From Methylicorpusculum sp. (GTDB lineage Bacteria > Pseudomonadota > Gammaproteobacteria > Methylococcales > Methylomonadaceae), in NCBI RefSeq assembly GCF_030651835.1, contig NZ_JAUSBX010000027.1, positions 1-33,884 on the forward strand: a stretch of DNA of 33,884 nt, given 5' to 3'. The notes beneath the pieces were generated by a model. It was not told where the DNA came from and made no database searches. It saw only the letters and a program-made list of their open reading frames with translations. Positions 13,675-22,498 of this stretch are shown here, one piece after another (the stretch's first letter is position 1; the number at the start of each line of letters is the position of its first letter). A program made the position numbers and the translations under genes.

Positions 13675-15285
13675 TCACTCGGCTTGATTAAGATGAAAAT
13701 AAGCAGGAAGGGTTTGCAAGCGTTTATCTTCTAAAGCCTTGCCGACGGTAAAATGATAAATACTTTGAAAACGACTGTCGGTTATACCCAATACTTCATG
13801 AACCGCATCGTCAAAAAAACAACCGATACCCGTCCCGCGCATGCCAAAAGTTTCAGCTTCAAGATACAAGGCCTGACCGATCAGGCCGCTTTCCCAAAAC
13901 AGTCGGCGGTAGCGCCAGGGTTCATTCTCCAGCTCGTCGCCGAATTCGGCCACCATAGCCAGACTAAACGCGCCATCGGAGGCTATCCCCTGATGACACG
14001 ACAAGGTTTTTGCCGCCTTTCTGCAATCGGCGCGTAATAAACAATAAAGATCCAGCTGCTCGGGAGTCCCGTCTACCGGTTCCCAGATAAACGCATCCTG
14101 CATTGTTTCTTTGAGCGTCTCCAGACGTTCCGGATCACGCAGTAAAGCATACAAACCCGGCGGCAAACCTTCGACCCGGTGTACAAACAGAAACAAATGG
14201 ATTTTTGGAGACCAGGGCCAAAGATCGAAAGGCACTTGGCTACATGGCATTACCGCCTGCAAAAGATGAAAGAATTCGGCCAGAGCGAGAGGTGTTTGCG
14301 CATCAAATTGCTGTGCGCTTCTGCGCTGACGAATAATATCGACCGCCGGTTGCGATGCAGGCTTTAAGACCAGGCGATGATCGGACGTTCGAGGTTCGCA
14401 GTGTTCAGATGTACTGGGTTTTATTGTTGCTTGAGCCGCTTCATCGATTACCGGCCACTGATAATGGTGATAGTGGCTCAAGCGGTTTGCCTTACCGAAC
14501 CAGTGATCGATTGCCAAATCGGCCAAGTCTATGGAATTCATACCGGAGGCGGATTCGAATGCGCCCGTGTGAATCCGGCACAACACATCAGGAGACTCGG
14601 TTTCCTTGGGAAGAAAATCCTGCTCTCTATCCAATCCCAACAAGCCTGAAATATCGGCATCGCTTACTTCGGCAAGTATTTCTACCCGCCAGCCTTGAAT
14701 CGCAGCCGCATAACGTAAGGCAGCCAAGGCGTGGCCTATGTCATGCTGGCAATAGCGAAACGCCCGCTCGCCGTATTTCCAGGCTTCCCGCCAATGAATG
14801 GAAGACAAACCGATCAATAGTCCCTGAAATTCAGGCAAGGTGTTCCATTCGCCCCGTTTTTCCAGCACATGATCGTGACTCAGATAATGATAGAGGCCTG
14901 CCGGTAAATCCTCAGCGGCCGTGTTGATCAGATAAGCTTCGGTAGGATGAAGGTTGCCGCTGGATGGATTACAGCGAAGCGCCCAGCGGTCACCGCCGTA
15001 TTGTTTCCAGGCAGAAAGACCGAAAGCCAATTCCAGCATCAATCCCAGACTTAGAAGACTGACGGCTTGAACCTCGATTTTTTCACCTTGCTGCAACAGA
15101 CTAAAAGCAGGCGCCGGAACCTGTCCCGCCAAGGGGAGTTTAAATCGTGTGCTGCCTTCAAACCGTCTAAATGGATCCGGTTGATCGGCCCAATCCAGAG
15201 CCCCCGGACCTTGAGCATAATGATCAAGAAAATGTTTGGTTCGCTGATGGTATTGCAAAATGCTGATCGGCTGTTGAGTAGCCAT
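13675..15285 (-). CDS. SagB/ThcOx-family flavin oxidoreductase, two nitroreductase domains
   Basis: A 536-residue protein with two nitroreductase-like halves. The first carries YGGDRWALRCNPSSGNLHPT (about 96-116), a SagB-type FMN-binding signature, and ends near residue 265. The second begins around 318 with RQRRSAQQFD, the usual FMN phosphate-binding arginine cluster, and ends with ESGLIGQALYLEAETFGMRG and a GIGCFFDD segment. SagB enzymes oxidise azolines to azoles in ribosomal peptide natural products, with FMN. Here there is no cyclodehydratase (SagC/D, YcaO) and no precursor peptide nearby, so the partner is elsewhere or the enzyme has another substrate. GGAG lies 9 nt before the ATG. It is 79 bp downstream of tatD on the same strand and may or may not be co-transcribed. 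Confidence 0.85.
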   Translation of the reverse strand: MATQQPISILQYHQRTKHFLDHYAQGPGALDWADQPDPFRRFEGSTRFKLPLAGQVPAPAFSLLQQGEKIEVQAVSLLSLGLMLELAFGLSAWKQYGGDRWALRCNPSSGNLHPTEAYLINTAAEDLPAGLYHYLSHDHVLEKRGEWNTLPEFQGLLIGLSSIHWREAWKYGERAFRYCQHDIGHALAALRYAAAIQGWRVEILAEVSDADISGLLGLDREQDFLPKETESPDVLCRIHTGAFESASGMNSIDLADLAIDHWFGKANRLSHYHHYQWPVIDEAAQATIKPSTSEHCEPRTSDHRLVLKPASQPAVDIIRQRRSAQQFDAQTPLALAEFFHLLQAVMPCSQVPFDLWPWSPKIHLFLFVHRVEGLPPGLYALLRDPERLETLKETMQDAFIWEPVDGTPEQLDLYCLLRADCRKAAKTLSCHQGIASDGAFSLAMVAEFGDELENEPWRYRRLFWESGLIGQALYLEAETFGMRGTGIGCFFDDAVHEVLGITDSRFQSIYHFTVGKALEDKRLQTLPAYFHLNQAE

Positions 15286-15364
15286 GGTGATATCGCTCCG
15301 GTTATGCCTACTCTTGTCATATCAAAGCATCATGGAAATGCTCTGCGCCTGAGCTATTCTCCAC

Positions 15365-16141
15365 TTAAGCCGCTTTATTAAAAAGCCTTTTGTAATTTTC
15401 CGCCGATTGCCAGGCCACCGTTTCCAGCGATTCGTTTCTTAATTTGGCAATAAATTCGGCAACATGACGCACATAAAGCGGATAGTTAGGCCGCCCTCTG
15501 TGCGGGGCGGGCGCCAAATAAGGTGAATCAGTTTCAATTAAATAACGGTCAGCCGGAATTTTTGTAGCCACTTCTTGAATGGCTTTTGCATTATTAAACG
15601 TCACAATCCCTGAAAACGAGATATAAAAATTCATCGCCATGGTTTCAACTGCAAAATCCCAGTCTTCAGTAAAACAGTGAATCACGCCACCGACTTGCTC
15701 AGCACCTTCTTCTTTTAAGATCTTGAGCGTATCTTCCCTGGCTTCCCGGGTATGGATAATCAAAGGCTTGTCCAATGTTAATGCCACTTTGATATGCTCT
15801 CTCAAGCGTTGCTGTTGCCAGGTCAAATCGCCTTCGCTTCTAAAATAATCAAGCCCGGTTTCGCCGATGGCAACGACTCTATCATCCTGAGCCAATGCCA
15901 GAAGTTGTTCAGCGTCAGGCTCAATACCCTCCGTTGTATTCGGATGAGCCCCCACACTTAAGGAAATTTGAGGATAATTGATCACCAGCTCCCGCATGGC
16001 CGGATAAGTTTCCAAATCAATACTGATACACAGCATGTGTTCTATGCCTGCATCGGCAGCGGCCGTCATGAAGTTAGCAAAATTATTATCGTAGGGGGAA
16101 AGGTCTATACGATCGAGGTGGCAATGCGAATCAATGAACAT
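15365..16141 (-). CDS. TatD-family metal-dependent hydrolase
   Basis: A 258-residue TIM-barrel hydrolase from the ATG at 16141 (MFIDSHCHLD), the normal family start; the 14-codon TTG extension upstream is not family-like. Metal-binding motifs are DSHCHLD at the N-terminus, GETGLDYF near 90, HTREA near 127, HCF near 152 and ETDSPYLAP near 203. TatD proteins act as 3'-5' DNA exonucleases with roles in DNA damage and other nucleic-acid trimming, using divalent metals. In this genome it closes the fatty-acid/tmk/holB/pilZ block, a common gammaproteobacterial order. A 10-bp hairpin lies between it and pilZ. Confidence 0.93.
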   Translation of the reverse strand: MFIDSHCHLDRIDLSPYDNNFANFMTAAADAGIEHMLCISIDLETYPAMRELVINYPQISLSVGAHPNTTEGIEPDAEQLLALAQDDRVVAIGETGLDYFRSEGDLTWQQQRLREHIKVALTLDKPLIIHTREAREDTLKILKEEGAEQVGGVIHCFTEDWDFAVETMAMNFYISFSGIVTFNNAKAIQEVATKIPADRYLIETDSPYLAPAPHRGRPNYPLYVRHVAEFIAKLRNESLETVAWQSAENYKRLFNKAA

Positions 16142-16167
16142 AATAAAGATTTGAATGGGAATTTTGC

Positions 16168-16203
16168 CAGTTTCTGACAGCAAAAAACCGCCATCAGAAA
16201 CTG
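16168..16203. other. Intercistronic hairpin between pilZ and tatD
   Basis: A perfect 10-bp inverted repeat, CAGTTTCTGA (16168-16177) and TCAGAAACTG (16194-16203), encloses a 16-nt loop. It sits in the 92-bp gap upstream of the tatD ATG. On the minus strand the loop contains a T6 run but none follows the stem, so it is more likely an mRNA processing or attenuation structure than a terminator. Confidence 0.5.
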
Positions 16204-16233
16204 TAATAAAGGAAATAAAGAGATCTGTCAGGT

Positions 16234-16587
16234 TTACATGGTATGGGTCGGCCGATCGGATTCCAGAGCTCCGGCCAGGTAGTTTTCAATTTTACTTCTG
16301 GCAACACCGCCATCCTGATCACTGAATTGTACGCCGATGCCGGTTGTCCGATAGCCTTCGGACCCTGCAGGGGTTTTCCAGATAATCTTGCCCGCTATCG
16401 GAATACGCTCGGTTTCTTCCATCAGATTCAGCAACATAAACACTTCCTGCCCCATTTCATATTCCCTGTTGGTAGGAATAAAAAGCCCGCCGTTCAGTAC
16501 AAAGGGCATATAAGCGGAATAAAGTGCATTTTTGTCCTTGATCGAAAGCGACAAAATGCCTTGTCTTGGGTTCGTCGGTTCTGCCAT
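16234..16587 (-). CDS. pilZ: Type IV pilus PilZ-domain protein
   Basis: A 117-residue single-domain protein with the PilZ barrel pattern, including LNGGLFIPTNR, the EVFMLLNLM strand, IAGKIIWKTP and GIGVQF. It lacks the RxxxR and DxSxxG motifs used by canonical PilZ domains to hold c-di-GMP, as expected for type IV pilus PilZ, which works through protein contacts (PilB and FimX in Xanthomonas) rather than nucleotide binding. AGGAG lies 10 nt before the ATG. It starts 4 nt after the holB stop, so the two are co-translated. The holB-pilZ-tatD order is the usual one in pilus-bearing gammaproteobacteria. Confidence 0.93.
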   Translation of the reverse strand: MAEPTNPRQGILSLSIKDKNALYSAYMPFVLNGGLFIPTNREYEMGQEVFMLLNLMEETERIPIAGKIIWKTPAGSEGYRTTGIGVQFSDQDGGVARSKIENYLAGALESDRPTHTM

Positions 16588-16591
16588 GGTG

Positions 16592-17587
16592 TTATGGACT
16601 CCTGGTTATGTGGGACCAGTTTATTAAAATTTCTTCTAATAACAGCTGATTGTTGAGCTGTTTTTCAAAACGCTCGCGGCTTAGCAGCAACAAATCGTAC
16701 AATGAATAAAGCTGGTTTAATTCTAGCGGTTGCTTAAATTCTTGCCAGTGTACTTTTAAATCAGGATTGATCAGAGCGCTAACCGGCAATCCGAAACAGC
16801 ATTTAATCCAATCAATAACCCAGCTCGTCATCCAAAACTGCAACTTTCCCGTTGGTAATTTGCTCCATTCTTCCGCTACCACGGTAGGCAATAACTGGTG
16901 TTTGCCAATTTTAAGCCATTGCGTCAAACAGTTTTCTCGTTGTTCTATCGTACCGTCTTCTGCATAGACTCTTGCCAGTAAAGGTGATCCCAAAGCCAAA
17001 CTGAGCAATAAAGCCGACTTGTTCTGATCAATTCCCTGACTGGTCAGCCAAAGCCTTGCTGCCTCAGGCTCCGGCTTTGATAATGTCATTTTTTGGCAGC
17101 GGCTGGCAATCGTGGCCGGTAATTGGGAAAGTCTCTCGGTAATCAACAGAATGATCGTTCTTTCGGTAGGTTCTTCCAAAAACTTTAAAAAGGCGTTGGC
17201 CGCTGCTCTATTCATCGAATCAGCCGGGTTAATGATCAGAACCCGGTAGCCTTGGTACTGAGGCTTGAGTGATAGCGTCGGAATCAGTTCGCGTATTTGG
17301 CCGATGGCAATGGCTTTACCGGGTTCGTCCGGTTTCAGATACAACAAATCAGGATGCGTTTGCGCCTTAACCAGTAAGCATGGACTGCATTGACCGCAAT
17401 GAATGCCGTTAGCCAAGGGTTGATTACAGAGCAATGAAGAGGCGAACTGATTAACCAGCAGATGCTTGCCCAAACCAGGCGGACCATTGATGATAAGCGC
17501 CTGAGGAATTCGCTTCTGTTGAAGATAAGCGGCTAGATGCTGCCAATAAGGCTCATGCCAGGGTAGCATTTGGCTATCAATGCTCAT
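16592..17587 (-). CDS. holB: DNA polymerase III clamp-loader subunit delta-prime
   Basis: About 331 residues. A P-loop-like GPPGLGKHLLV near residue 37 and a four-cysteine zinc module (LLCNQP ... CGQCSPC) are the delta-prime signatures. The SRC motif (ASRCQ), normally facing the ATPase subunit tau/gamma, is also present. Delta-prime is the stator of the clamp loader that opens the beta clamp. Candidate starts are the ATG at 17587 (11-nt overlap with tmk) and the ATG at 17569 (MLPWHEPYW, closest to other HolB N-termini); a TTG at 17593 also exists. None has a clear ribosome site, consistent with coupling to tmk translation. Confidence 0.93.
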   Translation of the reverse strand: MSIDSQMLPWHEPYWQHLAAYLQQKRIPQALIINGPPGLGKHLLVNQFASSLLCNQPLANGIHCGQCSPCLLVKAQTHPDLLYLKPDEPGKAIAIGQIRELIPTLSLKPQYQGYRVLIINPADSMNRAAANAFLKFLEEPTERTIILLITERLSQLPATIASRCQKMTLSKPEPEAARLWLTSQGIDQNKSALLLSLALGSPLLARVYAEDGTIEQRENCLTQWLKIGKHQLLPTVVAEEWSKLPTGKLQFWMTSWVIDWIKCCFGLPVSALINPDLKVHWQEFKQPLELNQLYSLYDLLLLSRERFEKQLNNQLLLEEILINWSHITRSP

Positions 17588-18212
17588 TGACAAAAAAATG
17601 CTTTATCAATCCGATGATGTCATTTTGAACATCGACCAACGGTTGATCGGCTTTTACTATTTTAATTCTAGCCGGTTCCAATTCGGCCTGAAGTAAATAT
17701 CCCCGTCTGACCCGACCAAAAAAACTCAGCGTTTCATCTTCGATGCGATCAAGTGCACCTCGCTGCTTAGCGCGTTTAAGACCTGTTTCAGCAGGCGCAT
17801 CCAGTAAAATTGTCAAATCCGGCGTCAATCCCTGTTGAACAAAATGTTCCAGCCATTGAATAGCGCTGGCTCCCAAGTTTCGCCCGGCCCCTTGATAAGC
17901 GTAAGTTGCATCGGTAAATCGATCGCATAAAACCCATGAGCCCTCGGCTAATGCAGGCTCAATCACATGCCTGATATGTTGCGATCTGGCAGCAAACATC
18001 AGTAACAGTTCTGCTTGCTCAGTGATGGTTTCCTTATGTTTGGTCAATAACAGACTACGAAGTTGTTCAGCCACTTGCGTCCCGCCAGGTTCACGCGAAA
18101 CAACCACAGGAATATGATGCTGAATCAGATAATCTTTCAAAAAGGTCAAGTTAGTCGTTTTACCGACCCCTTCTCCACCTTCAAAAGTAATAAACTTCCC
18201 TCTCAGTTTCAT
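17577..18212 (-). CDS. tmk: Thymidylate kinase
   Basis: A 211-residue dTMP kinase converting dTMP to dTDP. It has the P-loop FEGGEGVGKTT (10-20), SREPGGT (39-45), the substrate-binding DRFTDATYAYQG (about 97-108) and a lid region with arginines near 145-155. The length is typical. The start codon shares one base with the mltG stop (TAATG), and its 3' end overlaps holB, so the mltG-tmk-holB-pilZ chain is tightly coupled. Confidence 0.97.
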   Translation of the reverse strand: MKLRGKFITFEGGEGVGKTTNLTFLKDYLIQHHIPVVVSREPGGTQVAEQLRSLLLTKHKETITEQAELLLMFAARSQHIRHVIEPALAEGSWVLCDRFTDATYAYQGAGRNLGASAIQWLEHFVQQGLTPDLTILLDAPAETGLKRAKQRGALDRIEDETLSFFGRVRRGYLLQAELEPARIKIVKADQPLVDVQNDIIGLIKHFFVNEH

Positions 18213-19204
18213 TATCGGCCTAATTGATAAAGATTCACGGCTTCCTGATGTTTTTTCAATGTGGCTGAAAAAACATGGGACCCATCGCCTCTGGCAACAA
18301 AATACAGACTTTCTCCCGGCTCCGGATTCAATGCAGCGCGGATAGCTTCCCGGCCGGGCAAAGCAATGGGCGTAGGCGGTAAGCCCTTGATAATATAAGT
18401 GTTATAAGGTGTCGGCGTTTTAAGATCCTTACTTCTTATATCCCCATCATAAGCGGCGCCCATACCGTAAATAACAGTAGGATCGGTCTGCAGCATCATA
18501 TCTTGTTTGAGTCTACGGACAAAAACACCGGCAATGGCGGGTCGTTCCGAAGCCAGCCCTGTTTCTTTTTCAATGATGGAGGCCAGAATCAATGCCTGGT
18601 AAGGCGATGTCAACGGCAGATCGGGCTGCCGGTTTTGCCATTCAGTTTCCAAAACGGAGCTCATCCGGTCATATGCTCTTTTGAGTAAAGCGATGTCAGT
18701 TGTATTTTTTTCAAAAAAATACGTATCGGGAAAAAACAAACCCTCTGGATGCGAGTAATTCGGGTCGATCATAGAGGCAATTGATCCCAAATCCATCGTA
18801 TCTATGGTTTTATGTACCTTGTCATTTTTTCTAATTAATTCATATAACTGCGAAAAGGTCCACCCTTCAGGAAAGGTAATGGAATGCTGCCTGACCTTCC
18901 CCGAAACAAAGAGATCGAGCAATTCAGGGACGGTTGAATTTTTTACCAATTCATATTCGCCTGTTTTTAACAGAGCCGCTTTGTCATTCAAGTAGGCATA
19001 GCCTTTAAACCAGATTGGTTTGATAGAAACGCCTTGTTCTTGCAATTTTTCGATGATCCGGTTGAGGGAATCCCCCTTTTCAATTTCGACATAAACCGTT
19101 TTATCAACCAGCGCTTGTTTTATTGCGTTTTGATAGTCCAGCCACAACCAACCAAGCGACAAACTGGTTAACAAAATGGCAACACCCAAAAATTTACCTG
19201 TCAT
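18212..19204 (-). CDS. mltG: Endolytic murein transglycosylase MltG
   Basis: A 330-residue YceG-like protein with one N-terminal membrane anchor (about 5-23) and a periplasmic catalytic domain. The active-site block ASIIEKETG (208-216) carries the conserved glutamate, followed by LQTDPTVIYG, a YNTY stretch, GLPPTPI and FVARGDGSHVFS, all family signatures. MltG cuts nascent glycan strands and sets their length or releases them from the synthase. Its ATG overlaps the pabC stop by 4 nt (ATGA) and its own stop overlaps the tmk start. Confidence 0.96.
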   Translation of the reverse strand: MTGKFLGVAILLTSLSLGWLWLDYQNAIKQALVDKTVYVEIEKGDSLNRIIEKLQEQGVSIKPIWFKGYAYLNDKAALLKTGEYELVKNSTVPELLDLFVSGKVRQHSITFPEGWTFSQLYELIRKNDKVHKTIDTMDLGSIASMIDPNYSHPEGLFFPDTYFFEKNTTDIALLKRAYDRMSSVLETEWQNRQPDLPLTSPYQALILASIIEKETGLASERPAIAGVFVRRLKQDMMLQTDPTVIYGMGAAYDGDIRSKDLKTPTPYNTYIIKGLPPTPIALPGREAIRAALNPEPGESLYFVARGDGSHVFSATLKKHQEAVNLYQLGR

Positions 19205-20028
19205 AAATTTTTTTCTCTACTTCTTTTTATATCAACCCTTTGACTTATTGCCCGGGTCATAGGACCCACCGGATAAACCTGGCTTTCTAAGTTGCTGACA
19301 GGCCAGATTTTAATCAATGAGTTGCAAATAAATAGTTCATCGGCTTCCAAAAGGTCAGCTTTATCGAGCCATTGCTCTGAAACAGCGATATCGAGTTCAT
19401 CCGCGCAGTCCATCACTACTGACCGCATTATGCCTGCAACACCGCATTGATCGATAAACGATGTGATTAGCCTGTTGCCTTTTACGAGAAAAAAATTGCT
19501 CATCGTTCCCTCAATGACATGCCCCTGGATATCCTGCATAAGACCTTCCTGAATGGTATCCGAATTCCATTCGGCTCTGGCCATGACCTGCTCCAACCTG
19601 TTCAGATGCTTGACTCCGGCCAAGGCCGGGTTAAGACCCAAGCGGGTCTCGCAAAAAATTAGATTGACGCCTTGCGTTTGAAAATGTGAGGGATATTCCG
19701 GGGAGGGATGAACACTGATCACTCGGGTGGGCGTGACAGGATCGGGTTGACGATAACCTCGACCACCGGAACCCCGCGTGATTATAATCTTGAGGACGCC
19801 GTGCTCTTCACCTTGCAAAGCCTGCTTAACTTCAGCAATCAGCAGATCCGTTTCAAATAAAGGAATGCGAAGCCGTTGGCAACCGGCAGACAATCTTTTT
19901 AGATGCCGATTGAAAAACAGCGGGATACCGCGATCGATTTCTATAGTTTCAAAAAGACCGTCACCATAGCTAAAGCCTCGATCAGTGATAGCTATTTCAT
20001 GCTTGATTTGGCCATTTACCAAATACAT
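19201..20028 (-). CDS. pabC: Aminodeoxychorismate lyase
   Basis: A 275-residue PLP enzyme of fold type IV that releases pyruvate from 4-amino-4-deoxychorismate to give p-aminobenzoate for folate. The PLP-binding lysine is K140 in GVKHLNRLEQ. The N-terminal DRGFSYGDGLFETI and the later EGTMSNFFLV are typical for this group, while D-amino acid and branched-chain aminotransferases differ around the latter. It sits between fabF and mltG as in many gammaproteobacteria, 36 nt after fabF. Confidence 0.95.
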   Translation of the reverse strand: MYLVNGQIKHEIAITDRGFSYGDGLFETIEIDRGIPLFFNRHLKRLSAGCQRLRIPLFETDLLIAEVKQALQGEEHGVLKIIITRGSGGRGYRQPDPVTPTRVISVHPSPEYPSHFQTQGVNLIFCETRLGLNPALAGVKHLNRLEQVMARAEWNSDTIQEGLMQDIQGHVIEGTMSNFFLVKGNRLITSFIDQCGVAGIMRSVVMDCADELDIAVSEQWLDKADLLEADELFICNSLIKIWPVSNLESQVYPVGPMTRAISQRVDIKRSREKNL

Positions 20029-20064
20029 GACAAGAACTGCGCTATCAGGACCGAGGCGACTGCG

Positions 20065-21309
20065 TTATTGAAAACGTCTAAAAACCAATGTGCCGTTTGT
20101 TCCGCCAAATCCAAACGAATTTGAAATCGCCACATCAATTTTCATTTCACGGGCTGTATGAGGAACATAATCCAGATCACATTCGGGATCCGGGTTATCA
20201 AGATTAATGGTCGGCGGAGCGATTTGGTTTTTAAGTGCCAACGCCGTTAAAACGGCCTCAATTCCGCCAGCTGCACCTAACAGATGCCCTGTCATCGATT
20301 TTGTCGAGCTGACCGCCAAATTGTAGGCATGCGATCCTAACGCTGACTTCATGGCATGCGTCTCGCCAATATCTCCCGCAGGAGTAGAGGTGCCGTGCGC
20401 ATTGATATAATCGATATCTTCCGGATTGATCTTGGCATCGCGCATCGCATTTTTCATGCATCGTGCCGCGCCCTCACCACCCTCGGATGGACTGGTAATA
20501 TGATAAGCATCGCCGCTCAGGCCATACCCGATCAATTCGGCATAAATTTTCGCACCGCGCGCTTTGGCGTGTTCCAACTCTTCCAGGACAACAACACCCG
20601 AGCCGTCACTCAAAACAAAGCCATCTCTGTCTTTATCCCACGGCCTGCTGGCCGCATGAGGATCATCATTTCTTCTTGACAATGCTTTAGCTGAGGCAAA
20701 TCCGCCCATTGCGGTGGGGGATGAGGTGCATCGCTCAGCGCCACCGGCAATCATTACGTCGGCGTCACCGTATTTAATCAACCTGGCTGCATCGCCAATA
20801 TTGTGAGTGCCGGTTGAACAAGCCGTCACTATGGCAAAATTTGGCCCTTTCAACCCATATTTAATGGATAAATTGCCTGAAATCATATTAATGATATTTC
20901 CCGGAACAAAAAAAGGTGAGATCCTTCGCGGCCCGCCTTTTTCAAAAGTGGCATAACACTCCTCTATTCCGGTGATTCCGCCGATACCGGCGCCTATCGC
21001 AACACCAATCCGTTCTGCATTGTGTTCGTTGACTTCCAGACCCGAATCTTCAAAGGCCTGACAACCCGCAGCTAAACCATAATGTATAAATCCATCCATA
21101 CGCTTGGCATCTTTTTCGGCAATGTACTGGGTGATATCAAAGTTTCTGATTACACCGCCGAATGTTGTTGAAAAAGCAGAAATATCAAAGGAATCAATCG
21201 GCGTTATTCCACTTTTGCCATTGATAATTCCATCCCAAGTTTCAGCAACTGTATTTGCAATAGGCGTAACTGCGCCTAATCCTGTTATTACAACGCGGCG
21301 ATTGCTCAA
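20065..21309 (-). CDS. fabF: 3-oxoacyl-ACP synthase II
   Basis: A 414-residue condensing enzyme of the KAS II type, elongating acyl-ACP with malonyl-ACP. The Cys-His-His triad is C164 (VTACSTGTHN), H305 (NAHGTSTPAGD) and H342 (SMTGHLLGAAGG), with the conserved lysine K337. N-terminal RRVVITGLGAVTP and C-terminal NSFGFGGTNGTLVF are standard. It is separated from acpP by 91 bp containing a stable hairpin but remains in the same orientation as the rest of the fab cluster. Confidence 0.97.
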   Translation of the reverse strand: MSNRRVVITGLGAVTPIANTVAETWDGIINGKSGITPIDSFDISAFSTTFGGVIRNFDITQYIAEKDAKRMDGFIHYGLAAGCQAFEDSGLEVNEHNAERIGVAIGAGIGGITGIEECYATFEKGGPRRISPFFVPGNIINMISGNLSIKYGLKGPNFAIVTACSTGTHNIGDAARLIKYGDADVMIAGGAERCTSSPTAMGGFASAKALSRRNDDPHAASRPWDKDRDGFVLSDGSGVVVLEELEHAKARGAKIYAELIGYGLSGDAYHITSPSEGGEGAARCMKNAMRDAKINPEDIDYINAHGTSTPAGDIGETHAMKSALGSHAYNLAVSSTKSMTGHLLGAAGGIEAVLTALALKNQIAPPTINLDNPDPECDLDYVPHTAREMKIDVAISNSFGFGGTNGTLVFRRFQ

Positions 21310-21358
21310 TGTGATTTACCTGAAGTAATTGATATAGATAGGGGGGAGGTGCGGAGTT

Positions 21359-21392
21359 ATCTTAGTGGATGAACTGATTCACCCACCAAGAT
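21359..21392 (-). other. Stable mRNA hairpin between acpP and fabF
   Basis: On the minus strand ATCTTGGTGGGTGAA pairs with TTCATCCACTAAGAT across a TCAG loop: 15 pairs, two of them G-U. No T-run follows downstream (the next bases are a C-rich tract), so it is not a classical terminator. It probably protects the short, abundant acpP message from 3' decay or partly limits read-through into fabF. Confidence 0.65.
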
Positions 21393-21400
21393 ATCTAAAT

Positions 21401-21631
21401 TTAAGCGTTTTTTTCTACGTAATCGATAGCTTGCTGTACGGTTGTGATTTTTTCAGCTTCATCATCTGGAATTTCACATTCGAATTCTTCCTCAAGAGCC
21501 ATGACGAGTTCAACTGTATCTAAAGAATCAGCACCAAGATCATCGACAAAGGATGCATCGTTCGCTATGTCATCTTTAACACCCAACTGTTCTGCGACAA
21601 TCTTTTTTACTCGTTCTTCAACATTACTCAT
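21401..21631 (-). CDS. acpP: Acyl carrier protein
   Basis: A 76-residue acidic four-helix protein with the phosphopantetheine serine S36 in [18 protein letters not shown]. It carries growing acyl chains for the Fab enzymes encoded around it. I use the ATG at 21631 ([11 protein letters not shown]), which has GAGGAT about 7 nt upstream and is the normal family start; the longer frame adds six residues not found in ACPs. An AT-rich leader of about 100 nt and a separate promoter precede it. Confidence 0.98.
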   Translation of the reverse strand: MSNVEERVKKIVAEQLGVKDDIANDASFVDDLGADSLDTVELVMALEEEFECEIPDDEAEKITTVQQAIDYVEKNA

Positions 21632-21737
21632 AATTATTATCCTCAACAATGTAAGCTTTTAGTTATATTTAATACTTACAATAGTATATTTATCTTGTTA
21701 GAAATCTCGCCATTCTCAATTCCAGACGGCGAACGGG

Positions 21738-21767
21738 ATTATACTTTAATTTTCAACCATATCACAA
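21738..21767 (-). promoter_or_regulatory. Internal sigma70 promoter for acpP
   Basis: On the minus strand TTGTGA (21762-21767) is followed after 18 bp by a perfect TATAAT (21738-21743), immediately downstream of the fabG stop. Transcription would begin around 21731 and give a leader of about 100 nt. A dedicated promoter fits the need for far more ACP than FabG or FabD. Confidence 0.55.
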
Positions 21768-21769
21768 TA

Positions 21770-22498
21770 TTAAGGCATAAACATGCCACCATTGACGTGC
21801 AGCGTTTCTCCAGTGATGTAGGCAGCTTTGTCAGAGGCTAAAAAGGAGACTGCATTAGCAATCTCGTTTGCCTCGCCTAAGCGCCCCAGTGGAATTGCAC
21901 TTAATAGTGTCTGTTTATGTTCTTCAGATAATTCTCGCGTCATATCGGTATCAATAAAGCCCGGCGCAACTGTATTGATAGTGATATTTCGAGAACCTAC
22001 TTCTTTAGCCATCGATTTGGCAAAACCAATCATCCCTGCCTTGGCAGCGGCATAATTAGCTTGACCGGCATTTCCGGTGGCACCCACCACTGACGAGATA
22101 TTAATGATTCTTCCCGACCTGGCTTTCATCATTCCCCTGAGTACCGCTTTACTCATCCGAAATACAGAAGTGAGATTAGTAGCGATGATGTCATCCCACT
22201 CTTCATCCTTCATACGCATCAGTAAATTATCACGGGTAATGCCCGCATTATTGACCAATACTGCAGGAGCTCCATATTCGTCGCTGATTGATTTCACTAC
22301 GCTTTCAATCGAATCGGAATCGGTCACATTTAATTTCACTCCTCTGCCTTGATCGCCCAGATAAATTGAAATCGCTTCTGCGCCGCTATCTGAGGTGGCC
22401 GTTCCAATGACAAAAAAACCATCTATTGCCAATTGTTCCGCGATAGCACGTCCAATACCCCTGCTCGCACCGGTTACCAGCGCTATTTTCTTATCCAT
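21770..22498 (-). CDS. fabG: 3-oxoacyl-ACP reductase
   Basis: A 242-residue short-chain dehydrogenase reducing 3-oxoacyl-ACP with NADPH. The cofactor motif is TGASRGIG (9-16), the structural NNAG is at 83-86, and the catalytic set is N109, S136 (NISSVVG), Y149 and K153 (YAAAK). The C-terminal YITGETLHVNGGMFMP is typical of FabG. The ATG lies inside the end of fabD (8-nt overlap), so the two are translationally coupled. Confidence 0.97.
   Translation of the reverse strand: MDKKIALVTGASRGIGRAIAEQLAIDGFFVIGTATSDSGAEAISIYLGDQGRGVKLNVTDSDSIESVVKSISDEYGAPAVLVNNAGITRDNLLMRMKDEEWDDIIATNLTSVFRMSKAVLRGMMKARSGRIINISSVVGATGNAGQANYAAAKAGMIGFAKSMAKEVGSRNITINTVAPGFIDTDMTRELSEEHKQTLLSAIPLGRLGEANEIANAVSFLASDKAAYITGETLHVNGGMFMP

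Noticed and set aside
14355-14927. 190-codon plus-strand frame inside the SagB-like gene
   Set aside because: It is antisense to a clearly conserved protein, with Arg/Pro-rich composition and no recognisable motif.
16141-16183. 14-residue extension of TatD from a TTG start
   Set aside because: TatD proteins begin at MFIDSHCHLD, and the extension lies in an intercistronic hairpin.
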